Shown: positions 1-8,628 of the stretch, piece by piece
Position numbering within the stretch: the first letter of the stretch is position 1
Layout of the letters: each line of letters starts with the position of its first letter
DNA from: Pisaster brevispinus
Lineage: Eukaryota > Echinodermata > Asteroidea > Forcipulatida > Asteriidae
Assembly (NCBI GenBank): GCA_023634235.1
Contig: JAMKCF010000019.1
Coordinates: 12,293,684 to 12,357,683 of the forward strand
Direction of reading: 5' to 3'
Length of the DNA: 64,000 bases
Notes under the pieces: model-generated
The model's database searches: none
What the model was told of the DNA's origin: nothing
What the model saw: only the letters and a program-made list of their open reading frames with translations
Program-made: the position numbers and the translations under genes

Positions 1-1012
1 AGTTGCGTGCGATGTGACCTATTTTGTGACAAATGTAACAAGACCCTTGTGTTCTATCATGCTGTTGCGACGTAGATCTGTTGTAAGTATTTGGTCTATC
101 AAATCGCTGAGGTTGCGTTTGTCTCATATGCGGAACTGAACCTAGAGCTTGTGTTGGCCTGCTATACTGCACATGTTGTGGAGCGTGTGACCTTACAGCT
201 GGGCGTGGCTGATATTTGCGATTTGCTACGTTCACATGAGTATTAAAACCACCATGTGCTTCAGTGTATTGTTCAGCCAGGCGAGCCATTTCTTTGATAT
301 TTTGAGGTTTACGTTCCTTCAAGAATGTTGCTAGCTCATCATTACAACTTTCCAAAAATTGCTCCCTAATAAAAAGATCTTTAAGACCATCATACGACTT
401 AGTACTTTTGGACATATCTACCCAGCGACAAAGTATGTTATCCAATCGTACAGCAAATTGTGGTGCTGTTTCACCTTGATCTGGTTTTGCCGTTCTAAAT
501 TTTACTTGAAATCCATACTCTGTTAAGTGGAAACGTTTCAAGAGTGCATCTTTTAGTGTGCTGTAATTGGAAACATCATCAAGTGATAACCTAGAGTATA
601 CTTCCAAAGCTTTACCCTTAAGTAATGCACTAAGATTGATAGCCCATTGGTCTGTATCCCAGTCTTGCGATATTGCATAGCGCTCAAACCTTTGCAAATA
701 AGCGTCGAGATCGTCTAGCTTATCATCAAATGCGGGTAGTTTGGGTATGCGTGCTTTCAGACGCGTGCTTGCATGAGGAGCTTCGCTGACCCTTTCGCGT
801 TTTTCCGATTCTAATTTTGCCTGCAGTTCAAGTTTTTCGCACTCTTGCCTACGCAGCTGTAACTGATAGGCGCGTTCATCGCGGTCAATACGGTCCTTAT
901 CTTTTCTCAGTTTGTCTCTCTCACTACACACAAATTCTAACAAATCCTTTCCTTCCAGACCACACTTTTCACCTAGTACTGTCAAACCTTGGATTTCTGC
1001 ACTTATGTCCAT
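1..1012 (-). CDS. gag: LTR retrotransposon Gag polyprotein, N-terminal 337 residues, runs off the left edge
   Basis: Reading leftwards from an ATG at 1012-1010, the minus strand stays open for 337 codons and leaves the window still open. The N-terminus is a charged, coiled-coil-like stretch rich in Lys, Arg and Glu (about residues 25-85). A capsid-like region follows, with motifs such as FDDKLDDLDAYLQRFERYA and YSTLKDALLKRFHLTEYGF, then a SCAN-like segment containing IREQFLESCNDELATFLKER. A basic, Gln/Arg-rich tail leads to a CCHC zinc knuckle that begins CYICHKIGHIARN; the base left over at the window edge is T, which fits the expected final Cys. Gag packages the element RNA into particles. 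The SCAN-like capsid points to the Gmr1-like branch of Ty3/Gypsy elements, which is the known source of vertebrate SCAN domains; the clade is inference. No stop or frameshift is seen, so the copy may be young. Pol must lie beyond the window. Confidence 0.85.
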   Translation of the reverse strand, partial: MDISAEIQGLTVLGEKCGLEGKDLLEFVCSERDKLRKDKDRIDRDERAYQLQLRRQECEKLELQAKLESEKRERVSEAPHASTRLKARIPKLPAFDDKLDDLDAYLQRFERYAISQDWDTDQWAINLSALLKGKALEVYSRLSLDDVSNYSTLKDALLKRFHLTEYGFQVKFRTAKPDQGETAPQFAVRLDNILCRWVDMSKSTKSYDGLKDLFIREQFLESCNDELATFLKERKPQNIKEMARLAEQYTEAHGGFNTHVNVANRKYQPRPAVRSHAPQHVQYSRPTQALGSVPHMRQTQPQRFDRPNTYNRSTSQQHDRTQGSCYICHKIGHIARN

Positions 1013-1237
1013 TATTACAGCCTCTACACCTATGGTCACTAAGCATAACGCAAGGCTAACTAGAATAGTGTACTGCATAGGAGCTTTTAGCGCAACACAC
1101 CAGAATATAACAAATTTGCAATTGCAATTCTATAATCATTCGTAAGGTATATACTTTCTCTCGTTGTTTTAACAGTGGAGACACAATCATGGCAACATTT
1201 TATCGTTTCAATTTCATTTCATTTCATTTCATTTCAT
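1013..1237 (-). other. retrotransposon 5' leader with (ATTTC)6 repeat
   Basis: This is the untranslated leader between the primer binding site and the gag ATG, read on the minus strand. It contains six perfect copies of a 5-bp ATTTC unit (plus-strand sense) at 1211-1240, touching the primer binding site. No reading frame of note. Confidence 0.55.
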
Positions 1238-1255
1238 TTCCCGGACAAGCCCCCA
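1238..1255 (-). promoter_or_regulatory. primer binding site, tRNA-Pro type
   Basis: On the minus strand this reads TGGGGGCTTGTCCGGGAA. It agrees with the well-known 18-nt tRNA-Pro primer binding site of murine-leukemia-type elements except at position 9 (C to T, still able to pair as G:U) and the last base. Two bases (1256-1257) separate it from an LTR end in ACA, the usual spacing. It marks where minus-strand DNA synthesis would start and fixes the LTR boundary at 1258. Confidence 0.8.
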
Positions 1256-1257
1256 AA

Positions 1258-1997
1258 TGTCAAGATATTTCTCAGTTGTACTGACTATAGCGTTGCCTAA
1301 TACCCGACATGTGTGTCTATTAATATTACACTGTTCTTCTCACAACAACGAAAGAAAATAAACTAGACAATTAAGTTCAGTTTCACTGTATTCTTATTTA
1401 CAATTCTGTGCACATCATTATTTATAATCATTTATCTACAAACATTCTTAGTACCAAATTCAGTTGATTAATACTTACAAGTTGTCACAAATTTATATAC
1501 AATCACAATATAATTATTAGTTGTTGAGTACTTCCAACCATCTCAGTGGCTATAGTAACCATAAGCCAAGTTAGTAACAGTAAACTTGGTTCACCAAGTT
1601 GGGTGCTGGCTCCTAATTGTGGGTGAGGGTAGTCACGGCCGCTCACTTGCCACGCCCTTGGCCTCTTCAATCGGTTTGGCCTTCTCGTCTCTCTCTCTCT
1701 CTCTCTTTAAAGCCTTTCTCAGGATGAATTTTCAGAACAACTCAGTAATAACTCTTGGCTCGGAACTCTTAGCTCGGAACTCGGAACTTGGAACTCTTAG
1801 CTCAGACCTCAGAACCATGATTTCTACATCATGGTGAATCTTATCTGTACAGCGGCAACACTGGCCCTGACGATTCTCACAAATAGACGATTGCACTCGG
1901 CAATGCCTTCAATAATTAGACCACTACAAAAGTAATGTCTTCAAAAGTCGCTGCCCAAAATTTACGTCTGCTATAGCTGTAGCTACGCCTGATGACA
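1258..1997 (-). mobile_element. 5' LTR of the retrotransposon (left boundary firm, right boundary tentative)
   Basis: The gag-proximal end at 1258 is fixed by the adjoining primer binding site; read on the minus strand the LTR ends in TTGACA. The outer end is uncertain because the partner LTR lies outside the window. A candidate is 1997, where the minus strand begins TGTCATC, giving a TGTCA...TGACA terminal inverted repeat and a 740-bp LTR. A TATA box lies about 235 bp from the gag-proximal end. The U3 part contains a CT run (about 1688-1706) and short repeats of a GGAACTCTTAGCTC-like unit (about 1755-1805) that could act as enhancer repeats. Confidence 0.6.
1492..1499 (-). promoter_or_regulatory. 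LTR TATA box
   Basis: The minus strand reads TATATAAA, inside the LTR and in the right orientation to drive transcription towards gag. Initiation about 25-30 bp downstream would leave an R-U5 of roughly 200 bp, which is normal. Confidence 0.5.
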
Positions 1998-2445
1998 AAA
2001 TTCTTTTAGAGGCACGATCAAATCATATCAAACTCACGTCTTTCTCATTCTTGATTCCAAAATCATCTGATCACCTTCCCTCTCTCTCTCTTGGTATACT
2101 CTAACTTAATTCACCTGTTCGCGACTGTTGTCAACGCAGGTCCCTAGCAACTATTGTGAATTTGAATTGTTTCTTTATGATGCAAAGTACATCTTCCTTC
2201 AAGCACGACAACCATGGTTTAAGCAATTGCTGGTTAAAAATAAAGTTAGATCTAAAGTAAAAAGCTGCATGCTGCATGCTGCATGCATCGCTAAACGCTG
2301 CTACTGTGGTTTCCTGGGAAACACAATCGAGGGATTAAGATTTCAGAGAACTACGGAATTGCATAATAGGATTACAAGGCTACTGGGAACAACTGGGTTA
2401 CACAATGGAAATAAAGTTTCACAGACTCTTCTATTAATCCAATAG
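1998..2445. other. non-coding stretch, nothing recognised
   Basis: No exon is recognised. It holds a CT run near 2084-2097 and three tandem copies of a 7-bp GCATGCT-type unit (about 2265-2287). A 105-codon open frame on the plus strand has no protein-like features. If the Ig exon that follows belongs to a larger gene, this may be intron into which the retrotransposon inserted. Confidence 0.4.
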
Positions 2446-2602
2446 GGGTGTTCGGATAATATTCTGACAGTGAGACATGGTAATTCTGCAACGCTGACTG
2501 TCAAACCAGAAGATGTCAAACCAGAAGACACTGAGGACTACTCCTGTGAGATTAGAAACAAAGGAGGAAGGAAGATCAGCACAGGACAGCTCGTTGTCAA
2601 AT
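2446..2602 (+). CDS. internal exon encoding the C-terminal half of an Ig-like (I-set) domain
   Basis: An acceptor (ctattaatccaatag, AG at 2444-2445) opens the exon and a good donor (GTAAGA) follows at 2603. The 52 codons contain the Ig signature: alternating hydrophobic residues in SATLTVKPEDVKPED, then TEDYSCEIRNKGG (the D-x-Y-x-C motif of the F strand) and a G strand ending GQLVVK. This matches the second half of I-set domains in titin-like muscle proteins or cell-adhesion receptors; the parent gene cannot be named from one exon. The partner exon with the first Ig cysteine is not found upstream, where the retrotransposon sits, so the gene may continue outside the window or be broken. A duplicated VKPED motif is a small oddity. 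A GTG at 2470 is not a start. Confidence 0.6.
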
Positions 2603-3226
2603 GTAAGATATCATCAGTTAAACCTTTGAAAAGTGGTAATATTAGATTGTGCAAGCCTCGCGCTATTCAAACTTCTTGGACCCAGTTGGTCCCCAAACAT
2701 ATTTAGTCTACGTGTGTGCGATTCTCTTTCTTCAAATACTTTAGTTTAACGTAGTTTTAAGACTATAATAGTTTTTTTTTTCTGGGGGGGGGCAAATCTT
2801 CATCATTCTGGTTGCTGCACCATTTGCGAATGATAATAAATTCAGTCATGTCTGTTCAGTTCAATGTCTTCTTTAAACAGTTATACTCATTACAAGCAGA
2901 CAATATGTTTGAAAGGACATGTGAAACATTTAAAAAAAAAATTATTCTAGATTAAGAAAAGTATTTTTGAAGCATAAATATACCCCTTTTACATAAAAAT
3001 ATTTATTATAAATATGTTTAAATTAATTTTTTAGATTACCTGAGAACCGACCCCGCCCCTTAAGTGGGAGCACAGTTTGCATAAACATGCACGTTGTGAC
3101 GTACATTGTAAGGTTGGGAGCCCGAGACTCTACGACGATTCGACCGCGCTGATGTGTGTCGTTGTTGTAGCTTGAGATTAGTTTTTTCGAAATCAAAGCT
3201 GGATAAAAAGTACCTTTTCCCTTGAA
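2603..3226. other. AT-rich non-coding stretch before the THAP frame
   Basis: No exon is recognised. It is AT-rich with T, G and A homopolymer runs (about 2771-2792 and 2932-2941). The last 200 bp become less AT-rich and could hold the promoter and 5' UTR of the THAP gene, but I see no firm core promoter element. Confidence 0.3.
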
Positions 3227-3541
3227 ATGCAAGTGAGGTGTGCTGCTGCAGGCTGCAGCAACACTACAAAGGATGGTGTAAGCCTTCATAAATTTCCAAT
3301 GGATGTGAAATACCAGCAGCTCTGGATCGGAAAAGTGAAGCTTACGCGACCAAAGTGGTCCGGGCCGGCAAAGCACACAGTGCTATGTAGTGCCCACTTT
3401 GATGAGTCCTGTTATGACCGACAACACAAGGCTTGTTATGCCTCTTTTGGGATGAAGAGGTTCAGCATGCTGCTTCCCGATGCTGTCCCTAGCAAGTTTC
3501 CCTTGAGCAAAAAAATGCCTGCCCCAAGTCCAAAGAAATGA
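3227..3541 (+). CDS. THAP-type zinc finger protein, 104-aa frame, probably a first exon
   Basis: The ATG at 3227 begins a complete THAP domain, a C2CH zinc-dependent DNA-binding module shared by P-element-type transposases and animal transcription regulators. Visible features are Cys5 and Cys10 (C-x4-C), the HKFP motif at 21-24, Trp33, a basic stretch KVKLTRPKW, Cys54 and His57 in LCSAHF, and the closing AVPSKF (86-91), equivalent to the family's AVPTIF. All zinc ligands are intact. The frame ends at a TGA after PAPSPKK. At 104 residues it is only the domain plus a short basic tail, so it is either a minimal THAP protein or a first exon whose splice donor I cannot place with confidence. A possible linker exon lies at 4230-4337. 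No transposase catalytic domain is seen downstream, so an ordinary THAP gene is more likely than a P-element. Confidence 0.75.
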   Translation: MQVRCAAAGCSNTTKDGVSLHKFPMDVKYQQLWIGKVKLTRPKWSGPAKHTVLCSAHFDESCYDRQHKACYASFGMKRFSMLLPDAVPSKFPLSKKMPAPSPKK

Positions 3542-4229
3542 GGAGCCTACGCTACTACGCTAGTTGTGGCCACACTATACCGACCGCAGACCCACCTGTC
3601 ACCGTGTCTGCTCGCCCCAGCTGGCCATGTGCATTCACGGTGGTCTCTGTACATGTAGACGTACATGACGTGCATACAATACGCAGACCCTTGTCGTGGT
3701 TTTTTATTTGTCTTGTCGAATTCAAGTGTGGATACGATTTTCTGTCAAGGTAGACAGTATTTTTCATAAGCAGTAGCCAACCAAACTTCAATTTGGGTAC
3801 ACTCTGATATATGTTATTTATTGTTAACGTTGGGATTGAACAGGACAACCGGTGGACCCTTTTTTCACTGGAAACTGGGCACAATTTTAAAAGTTGTGCA
3901 AGCATTTGTACATGCGTATAAAAAAGTATTTTACCAGACCCACAAAAACAGGGACCAGACTAAAGCTTTTTAGCTTCCCGACCTTACGTCACGAAGAGCG
4001 CCAAGCATTTAAATTTGGCCGATGAAGGGTATTTTTAATCGGTTGATAAACAATCCTAAATAAACTCAAACTACAAAAAACAAGTTCTAATCACTTTTTA
4101 ATAGAACATAATCACCCAATTACAAGAAATTTAGCCTTCTCATTTTTATCTCTCCTTTAAATTGACTGCAAGTGGAAATTGTGTACAAATGCTTGAATCA
4201 TCTATTGTTGCATTTATACAATCTCCAAG
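3542..4229. other. non-coding stretch downstream of the THAP frame
   Basis: No protein-like frame is recognised. If the THAP frame continues by splicing, this is its first intron. The plus and minus open frames here have no family features. Confidence 0.3.
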
Positions 4230-4337
4230 TCGGTCTCAGACTCCCAGGTCAGATGCTGAAGACTCTACCAGTGAAGGTCCAAAGACACTACAAGGAGAGT
4301 TGGAGATGGACAAGAAACAGGAAGCTCACAATGACAG
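4230..4337 (+). CDS. possible acidic linker exon, perhaps of the THAP gene
   Basis: A 108-bp open block precedes an excellent donor (GACAG then GTAAGG at 4338). The acceptor is less certain; I chose the AG at 4228-4229, with another AG at 4238-4239. The frame reads RSQTPRSDAEDSTSEG and then TLQGELEMDKKQEAHND: polar, acidic, Ser/Pro-rich, without a domain. Its distance from the THAP frame on the same strand and its linker-like composition fit a second THAP exon, but phase compatibility was not established. It could be chance. Confidence 0.3.
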
Positions 4338-4816
4338 GTAAGGAATAGTCTGATTGTGCCGTGGACATTTATTTTAATTTAACCTCCTTTGTTACAGATT
4401 TACAGATCTCATTGTACAATGTATGTCGCTAAACACTTTTTCTATTTTAGAATTTTTTTTGCTTAGCCCTTCTTGATAGGTAAGAATATAATTCGGAGCA
4501 ATTTGACTTAAATTAAGGGAGATAAATTGGTGGCTCCATGCGGAAAATTTGCCATTAAGTTACTCCATTTATTTCACACTCCAAAAATTTACAGCGCTTC
4601 AAATAGACATTCAACAAGAAAACAATAAGCAACAAATAAATTACAAGTAACTACCGAAGAAATAACCTACAGGGGAGATAAATGATAATGGATACAGTTT
4701 GTACAAAAGAAATTTACATAAAAAAGATTCCAGTTTTACCACATTTACTGTATTCCAACCATGCAGCATTTCAAAGTGTACTTGAAGCTACATGTAATAA
4801 ACCATTTTGTTTGGGG
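4338..4816. other. AT-rich non-coding stretch
   Basis: I see no exon, repeat or element that I can name in this AT-rich stretch. Confidence 0.3.
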
Positions 4817-4956
4817 GGTGCCAGTCAGAGGCCATTCAAACTGTTACTGCTGAATAGCCAAGGATCATACCCAAGTGTACAACCTGGGAAGCGGGTAAAC
4901 TTAGGGGTGATCTTTGGCCATACAGCAGACAGGTTGAATGGCTTTTGATTGGCACC
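4817..4956. mobile_element. foldback (hairpin) MITE-like element, 140 bp
   Basis: The two halves are inverted copies. The left arm begins GGTGCCAGTCAGAGGCCATT and the reverse complement of the right arm begins GGTGCCAATCAAAAGCCATT; the match continues with substitutions and small gaps for about 60 nt, leaving a loop of roughly 20 nt. Such near-complete hairpins are typical of non-autonomous DNA elements. Target duplications are not obvious, so the superfamily is open. Confidence 0.6.
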
Positions 4957-5118
4957 TTGAAAAAAGACAAATAGGAGACCGTCAAAATTATTGAAGCTAC
5001 AGTGTACATGTGTTGACGAAAAAGCATTTTTATATCATTGCAATGGCATTGCATGTAGGAACTTGCAGAGAGGTCAATTGTGTTCATTATTTGTCATGTT
5101 TGTTTGCCGCGTTGTCAG

Positions 5119-5254
5119 GTGGTAGAGCAGATGGCGAAGGGACAAGCCACTGGCCTGGATGTAGCTGCCATGATCATCGAGCCTATATAGGCTGAAGGAA
5201 GTGACAATCATACAAGCCCCTATTTCTTCCATCAGCTACAGAAGATGCAAAGAG
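5119..5254 (+). pseudogene. ABAT: ABAT pseudogene exon A (with in-frame stop)
   Basis: The acceptor is gttgtcag (AG 5117-5118) and the donor GTACAT begins at 5255. Read from 5119 in frame 0 it gives VVEQMAKGQATGLDVAAMI, then IEPI, a TAG stop, AEGSDNHTSPYFFHQLQKM and QR. In the family this is the region leading to the EPIQ-EGGDNH motif; CAG to TAG explains the stop. The exon ends in phase 1, whereas exon B reads properly from phase 0, so the junction as I place it does not keep frame, which is another sign of decay or of a shifted splice site. Confidence 0.8.
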
Positions 5255-5735
5255 GTACATCTCATGGTATTAATGTTTTGATGTAAAAAAGGGATGTAGA
5301 AGAGAGATGAAGTACCCCAAGGAACTATACACAGAGATATACCTCAGACATTGAAGATTTGATGTACGGGATGTAGTTCAGGAGATGGGGTACCCCATAT
5401 ACACTCATATGTACCTCATGGCATGGAGTATTTGATGTAATCTGAGTTACAACAAATGTATTTGAGAATATATATACACACCTCATGACATTGATGCACA
5501 GGGTTACAGGAGAGACTAAAGGAGAGGTGTACCAAGGTACACATATACCTCATGGCATAGGGGGTTTTACAGGAAGAGTTTAATGTGAGAGTTGAGTTGA
5601 TATGACCTGAGAAGAAAGGTACACCTCTAGGCATTGATGCAGATGGTAATGTGGGACTAAAGGAAAGGTGCCCTTAGAAGATATTAACCAGGGTATACAT
5701 ATACCTTATGGCATTGGAGTTTGATATGATGAGGG
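5255..5735 (+). repeat. degenerate minisatellite, about 70-80 bp unit, in ABAT intron
   Basis: A motif close to ACATATACCTCATGGCATT recurs about seven times, near 5255, 5337, 5405, 5475, 5545, 5617 and 5695, each followed by variants of TTTGATGTA or TGATGCA. Spacing is roughly 70-80 bp. Copies are too diverged for a recent expansion. Confidence 0.55.
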
Positions 5736-5837
5736 TTATTAGTTATGAAAAGGATTAAGTCACTACAAGAATCTTACTTTGGACCAAGCTACTCTAGGTT
5801 TTTTAATCTGAACAATTTATTTTAATTTTGCTTTCAG

Positions 5838-6005
5838 TTTGGATCTGTCTTCATCGTTGGTGAGGTACAGATGGGCTGCTGCACTACTAGACATTTCTGG
5901 GCATATGAATTGTGGAATCTCCCTGAGACACCAGACATAGTGGTATTGAGTTTGAAGATGCAGGCTGGAGGGTACTACTACAAGGATGAGTTCGCTGTGG
6001 ACGGG
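5838..6005 (+). pseudogene. ABAT: ABAT pseudogene exon B (active-site exon)
   Basis: The acceptor is tttgctttcag and the donor GTAAGA begins at 6006. All 56 codons are open: FGSVFIVGEVQMGCCTTRHF, then WAYELWNLPETPDIV and VLSLKMQAGGYYYKDEF. The region aligns with the active-site stretch of GABA transaminase. The conserved Asp of VDEVQTG is Gly here. The Lys directly before MQAGG, which by alignment with class III aminotransferases is the Schiff-base Lys, is retained, but the Lys before it is Leu. Loss of the PLP-nitrogen Asp alone should abolish activity. Confidence 0.85.
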
Positions 6006-7006
6006 GTAAGATGAGGTGCACATTGTGGAGCAAATTTGATCAAGGTCCAGTGATTAACTAGTGGCTGGTTTGTGATGAACGCAGCACATGTGCACTTCTG
6101 TGAATAACTCTAGACATGTCGTCGTGTGTAGACGTGACCATGAGAAAAGGGCGATGGCCAGTTTAAAATGCTTTTTGAAGAGTTCATAGATAAAAGACAT
6201 AGAGAGATATCTCACAAGTGGTAAACAGGTAAAGTGACCTTATTTTTCTTGACTATTCAACCATATGAACAGTATCAAAAATTAATGGCAAGCTCTTCTT
6301 AAAATAAAGTAAATGATTGAGTAATGTTGTTGCAAAGTCGGATCAATGCTATCATTTGCCTGAGAGCTGGTCCTCTGTGTGGAGTGTTATTGTTAGTAAC
6401 CAGCAGCAATGGACTCAATAGCAGGTCACAAATCGTCAATGAGACTTGTCCAACCATCATGGACTTGCATGACTTTGATCAGTGTTAGTCAAACTATGGT
6501 TAACCAAGGTCCTTGATCGAACTTATTCATTGTTACATCAGTGTAACAACATTTTAACTTAATCTGGTTTGAAAAGTTGTTTCTTTACACTTGAAAACAT
6601 TCAAACGACTTGGTGCAGTAGGGTCATATTTTACTCCCCTATTTTTGCTCATATATCTGAGAGTTACAACAAGGTCAAAACTCTTTAAAGGTACTTGTTG
6701 CACGGATGTGAAAATGTATTAATAATTGAAGAAAATTGGAAAGAAGATGTATTGAAACATATAGATATTATGATAATAATACTAGTTCTACCAATGTCAC
6801 ACCATGCTCACAATTTAGGGAGTCGCATTGCACATAAAAGTTATGGTGCGTGTGTCATTTCACCTATATTGTGCTTGACATTGACTCCCATAATGGTGTA
6901 ACCAAGAGTATTGTGATGATGACATCAGATAAATTGACTCAATACAGCATATATCGTAGTAGCTAGATCAAGGTGCTTTGTTATCTTTGTCTAATTCAAC
7001 CCACAG
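6006..7006 (+). other. intron between ABAT pseudogene exons B and C
   Basis: The intron starts GTAAGA and ends with ttcaacccacag. It has no exon or named repeat that I recognise. It is typical AT-rich intron sequence. Confidence 0.6.
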
Positions 7007-7132
7007 CCCAGCAGAGTGTACAATTCCTGATGGGAAATCCACCCAAAACGATGTTGCTAGGAGCAGTCCTTGACATCATCAAGAGAGATAATTTGATCAG
7101 AGTGGCTTGAGAGTCTGGATCAGTTACAGGAG
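7007..7132 (+). pseudogene. ABAT: ABAT pseudogene exon C (frameshift and stop)
   Basis: The acceptor is ctaattcaacccacag and the donor GTAGGT begins at 7133. The first codons read RVYN in one frame, then a missing base at about 7027 moves the frame to LMGNPPKTMLLGAVLDIIK and RDNLIRVA, a TGA stop, and ESGSVTG. Intact relatives read a continuous R-[IV]-[FY]-N-T-W-MGDP segment here. The combined frameshift and stop confirm pseudogene status. Confidence 0.8.
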
Positions 7133-7988
7133 GTAGGTGAAAAAGCAATGATTTTGTATTGTTTGTGTTTTACCTTAACCAAATGTGTGTTTTAAGCACT
7201 GTTTTAAGCTACCAGGCAAGCTGGTTCTAGTAGTAAGACATCTGCTCTAGAATGGCAATGGTTGTGGGTTCCAATCCCACTCCTATACATGGATGTTTTT
7301 TTCCATCGGCCTTGTTAACAATGCTCAACATATTTTTTTCTTTGTCATGGTCAACTCCTTCGTACCAAAAAAGGCTAACAAAATAACTCTCATTTTCTGT
7401 TTTGCGTTTCTTTTATGTCAATTTAGGCTCAGTTCTTTGCGGTCAACTTTCATACCGGGTACAACTTAACCACCGATTGCAACTTCCCACAGCATTTTAA
7501 TTCTGCAGTATTTGTGTATGTGAGATCTCTGGTGGTACTGTCTAGTAATGTTTATGCCAAGGCTTGAAGGAAAACTCAAGGTGTGGTCAGATTTCTAAAG
7601 AAACGGTACAGAGGAGGACTTGACTACATGGTTAAACAAGACTTGACTCAATGGTTAAACAAGAGAGATTGTGGTTTGTACGTTGTTTTTAAAACAGGTT
7701 TGAACTGTGAGATTGATTTGTACTTTGATTTCTACACTGTCCCTGAAATGGGTGTAAACTATGATTTAGAGCGTAAGTTAGTGTTATACAAGCTACCAAG
7801 ATAAGGGGGCAATAGGGTGCATCTGAAAAGGTGGCAATTTTACTTCCAAATGAGCTTTAAACACTTTCTGTAGGAAATGATGGTAGAAGGGAATTTTGGG
7901 GTAATGGAAGTGCCCCCCTCCCCAACACACACACAAACCCTTACATATTGCAGTTACAGGGTACTTCCAATGTTCTATTATTCCCTTT
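7133..7988. other. non-coding stretch with one SINE-like remnant
   Basis: No further ABAT exon is recognised. A tRNA-like sequence lies at 7214-7284. A 73-codon frame at 7583-7804 has internal repetition (TTGACT and GGTTAAACAAG units at about 7619-7665) but no family signature. Confidence 0.35.
7214..7284 (+). mobile_element. tRNA-like SINE head (remnant)
   Basis: It resembles a tRNA gene: a D-arm region CTGGTTCTAGTAGTAAGAC like the polymerase III A box, and a perfect T-arm stem GTGGG/CCCAC around TTCCAAT, forming a B box with one mismatch. The anticodon stem is poor and there is no clean acceptor stem, so I read it as a SINE head or tRNA pseudogene rather than a working tRNA. Confidence 0.5.
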
Positions 7989-8006
7989 TCTTGAATACCC
8001 CCCCCC

Positions 8007-8040
<34 letters not shown>

Positions 8041-8245
8041 AACCCCCCCCCAAAAAAAACCCCCCCAAAAACCAACAAGAACAAAAAAAACCCAAAAAAC
8101 TAACAAACAACAAACAAACAAACAAACAAACAAAAAACAAACCCCCAAAACACCCTCTTTGAGGTAGTACAAGAACAACAAAAAGAACAAGAAGAAAGAG
8201 TTTACAAAAAAAACAGAAAACAAGAAGGGGGAAAAAAGAAGAAGA
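7989..8245. repeat. low-complexity A/C-rich tract
   Basis: Runs of C, a poly-A tract of about 30, then AAAC/CCCC blocks, CAAA repeats and a final AAG/GAAGAA-rich part. The apparent frames across it encode homopolymers and are not genes. Confidence 0.85.
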
Positions 8246-8628
8246 AGAAACTTATTGTGGTAGTGTTAACATAGTGCCATTGTATAAAGTACCTGTTAAG
8301 TTGGATTGTGTAAATGCACGCTCTTGGTTAAGTGTTCCGCCGCTCAGACACTTGTAAATATGTCTTTTAGAATGTTATGAAATAGGATGAAGGCAGTCTT
8401 AATATTTGATGATGGTTTTTTCTTGGTCCCAGTTAAACTTGTGTATTATCCCGATCTTCCAAAAAGTACACCCCACTTATTATTTGATTGAGGTAATTGT
8501 AACTGGCAAGCAATCAAGTCTGTTTTCTAGATTTACAAATAATAAGTATGCATTTGTAATAGTTCTTATTACTATTTAAGATCTCATATAATAAACCACA
8601 AGGGGAGCTGACTGGTAAATTTGTAAAA
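8246..8628. other. non-coding stretch, nothing recognised
   Basis: AT-rich sequence without exons or repeats that I can name. Confidence 0.3.

Larger units (their letters stand above)
5119..7132 (+). pseudogene. ABAT: 4-aminobutyrate aminotransferase (GABA transaminase) pseudogene, three exons retained
   Basis: Three plus-strand exons at 5119-5254, 5838-6005 and 7007-7132 together cover the middle of mitochondrial GABA transaminase, the PLP enzyme that converts GABA and 2-oxoglutarate to succinate semialdehyde and glutamate. Recognisable pieces are the EPI-x-AEG-DNH segment, the EVQ-G-CCTT segment with PDIV and QAGGYYYKDEF, and NPPKTMLLGAVLDIIKRDN. Introns are kept, so this is a duplicated rather than a processed copy. 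Damage: an in-frame TAG replaces the Gln codon of EPIQAEG, VDEVQTG has become VGEVQMG (loss of the Asp that contacts the PLP ring nitrogen), a one-base deletion lies at about 7027, and a TGA lies near 7108. Exons for the N-terminus and C-terminus are not found nearby. It is a dead fragment unless a spliced form avoids all of these lesions. Confidence 0.85.

Noticed and set aside
817..1145. Short plus-strand frames of 77-80 aa
   Set aside because: They lie largely opposite the much longer and recognisable gag frame.
1..1997. Endogenous retrovirus
   Set aside because: Only gag, primer site and LTR are visible and there is no env evidence. The SCAN-like capsid fits a Ty3/Gypsy retrotransposon better.
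2465..2469. TGACA at 2465-2469 as the outer LTR end
   Set aside because: It lies within the well-formed Ig exon and would give an LTR of about 1.2 kb; 1997 is more economical.
7214..7284. Functional tRNA gene
   Set aside because: The T arm is good but the anticodon and acceptor stems do not pair properly and the B box has a mismatch.
7793..8223. Long frames over the A/C-rich tract
   Set aside because: They encode homopolymer runs caused by low-complexity DNA.
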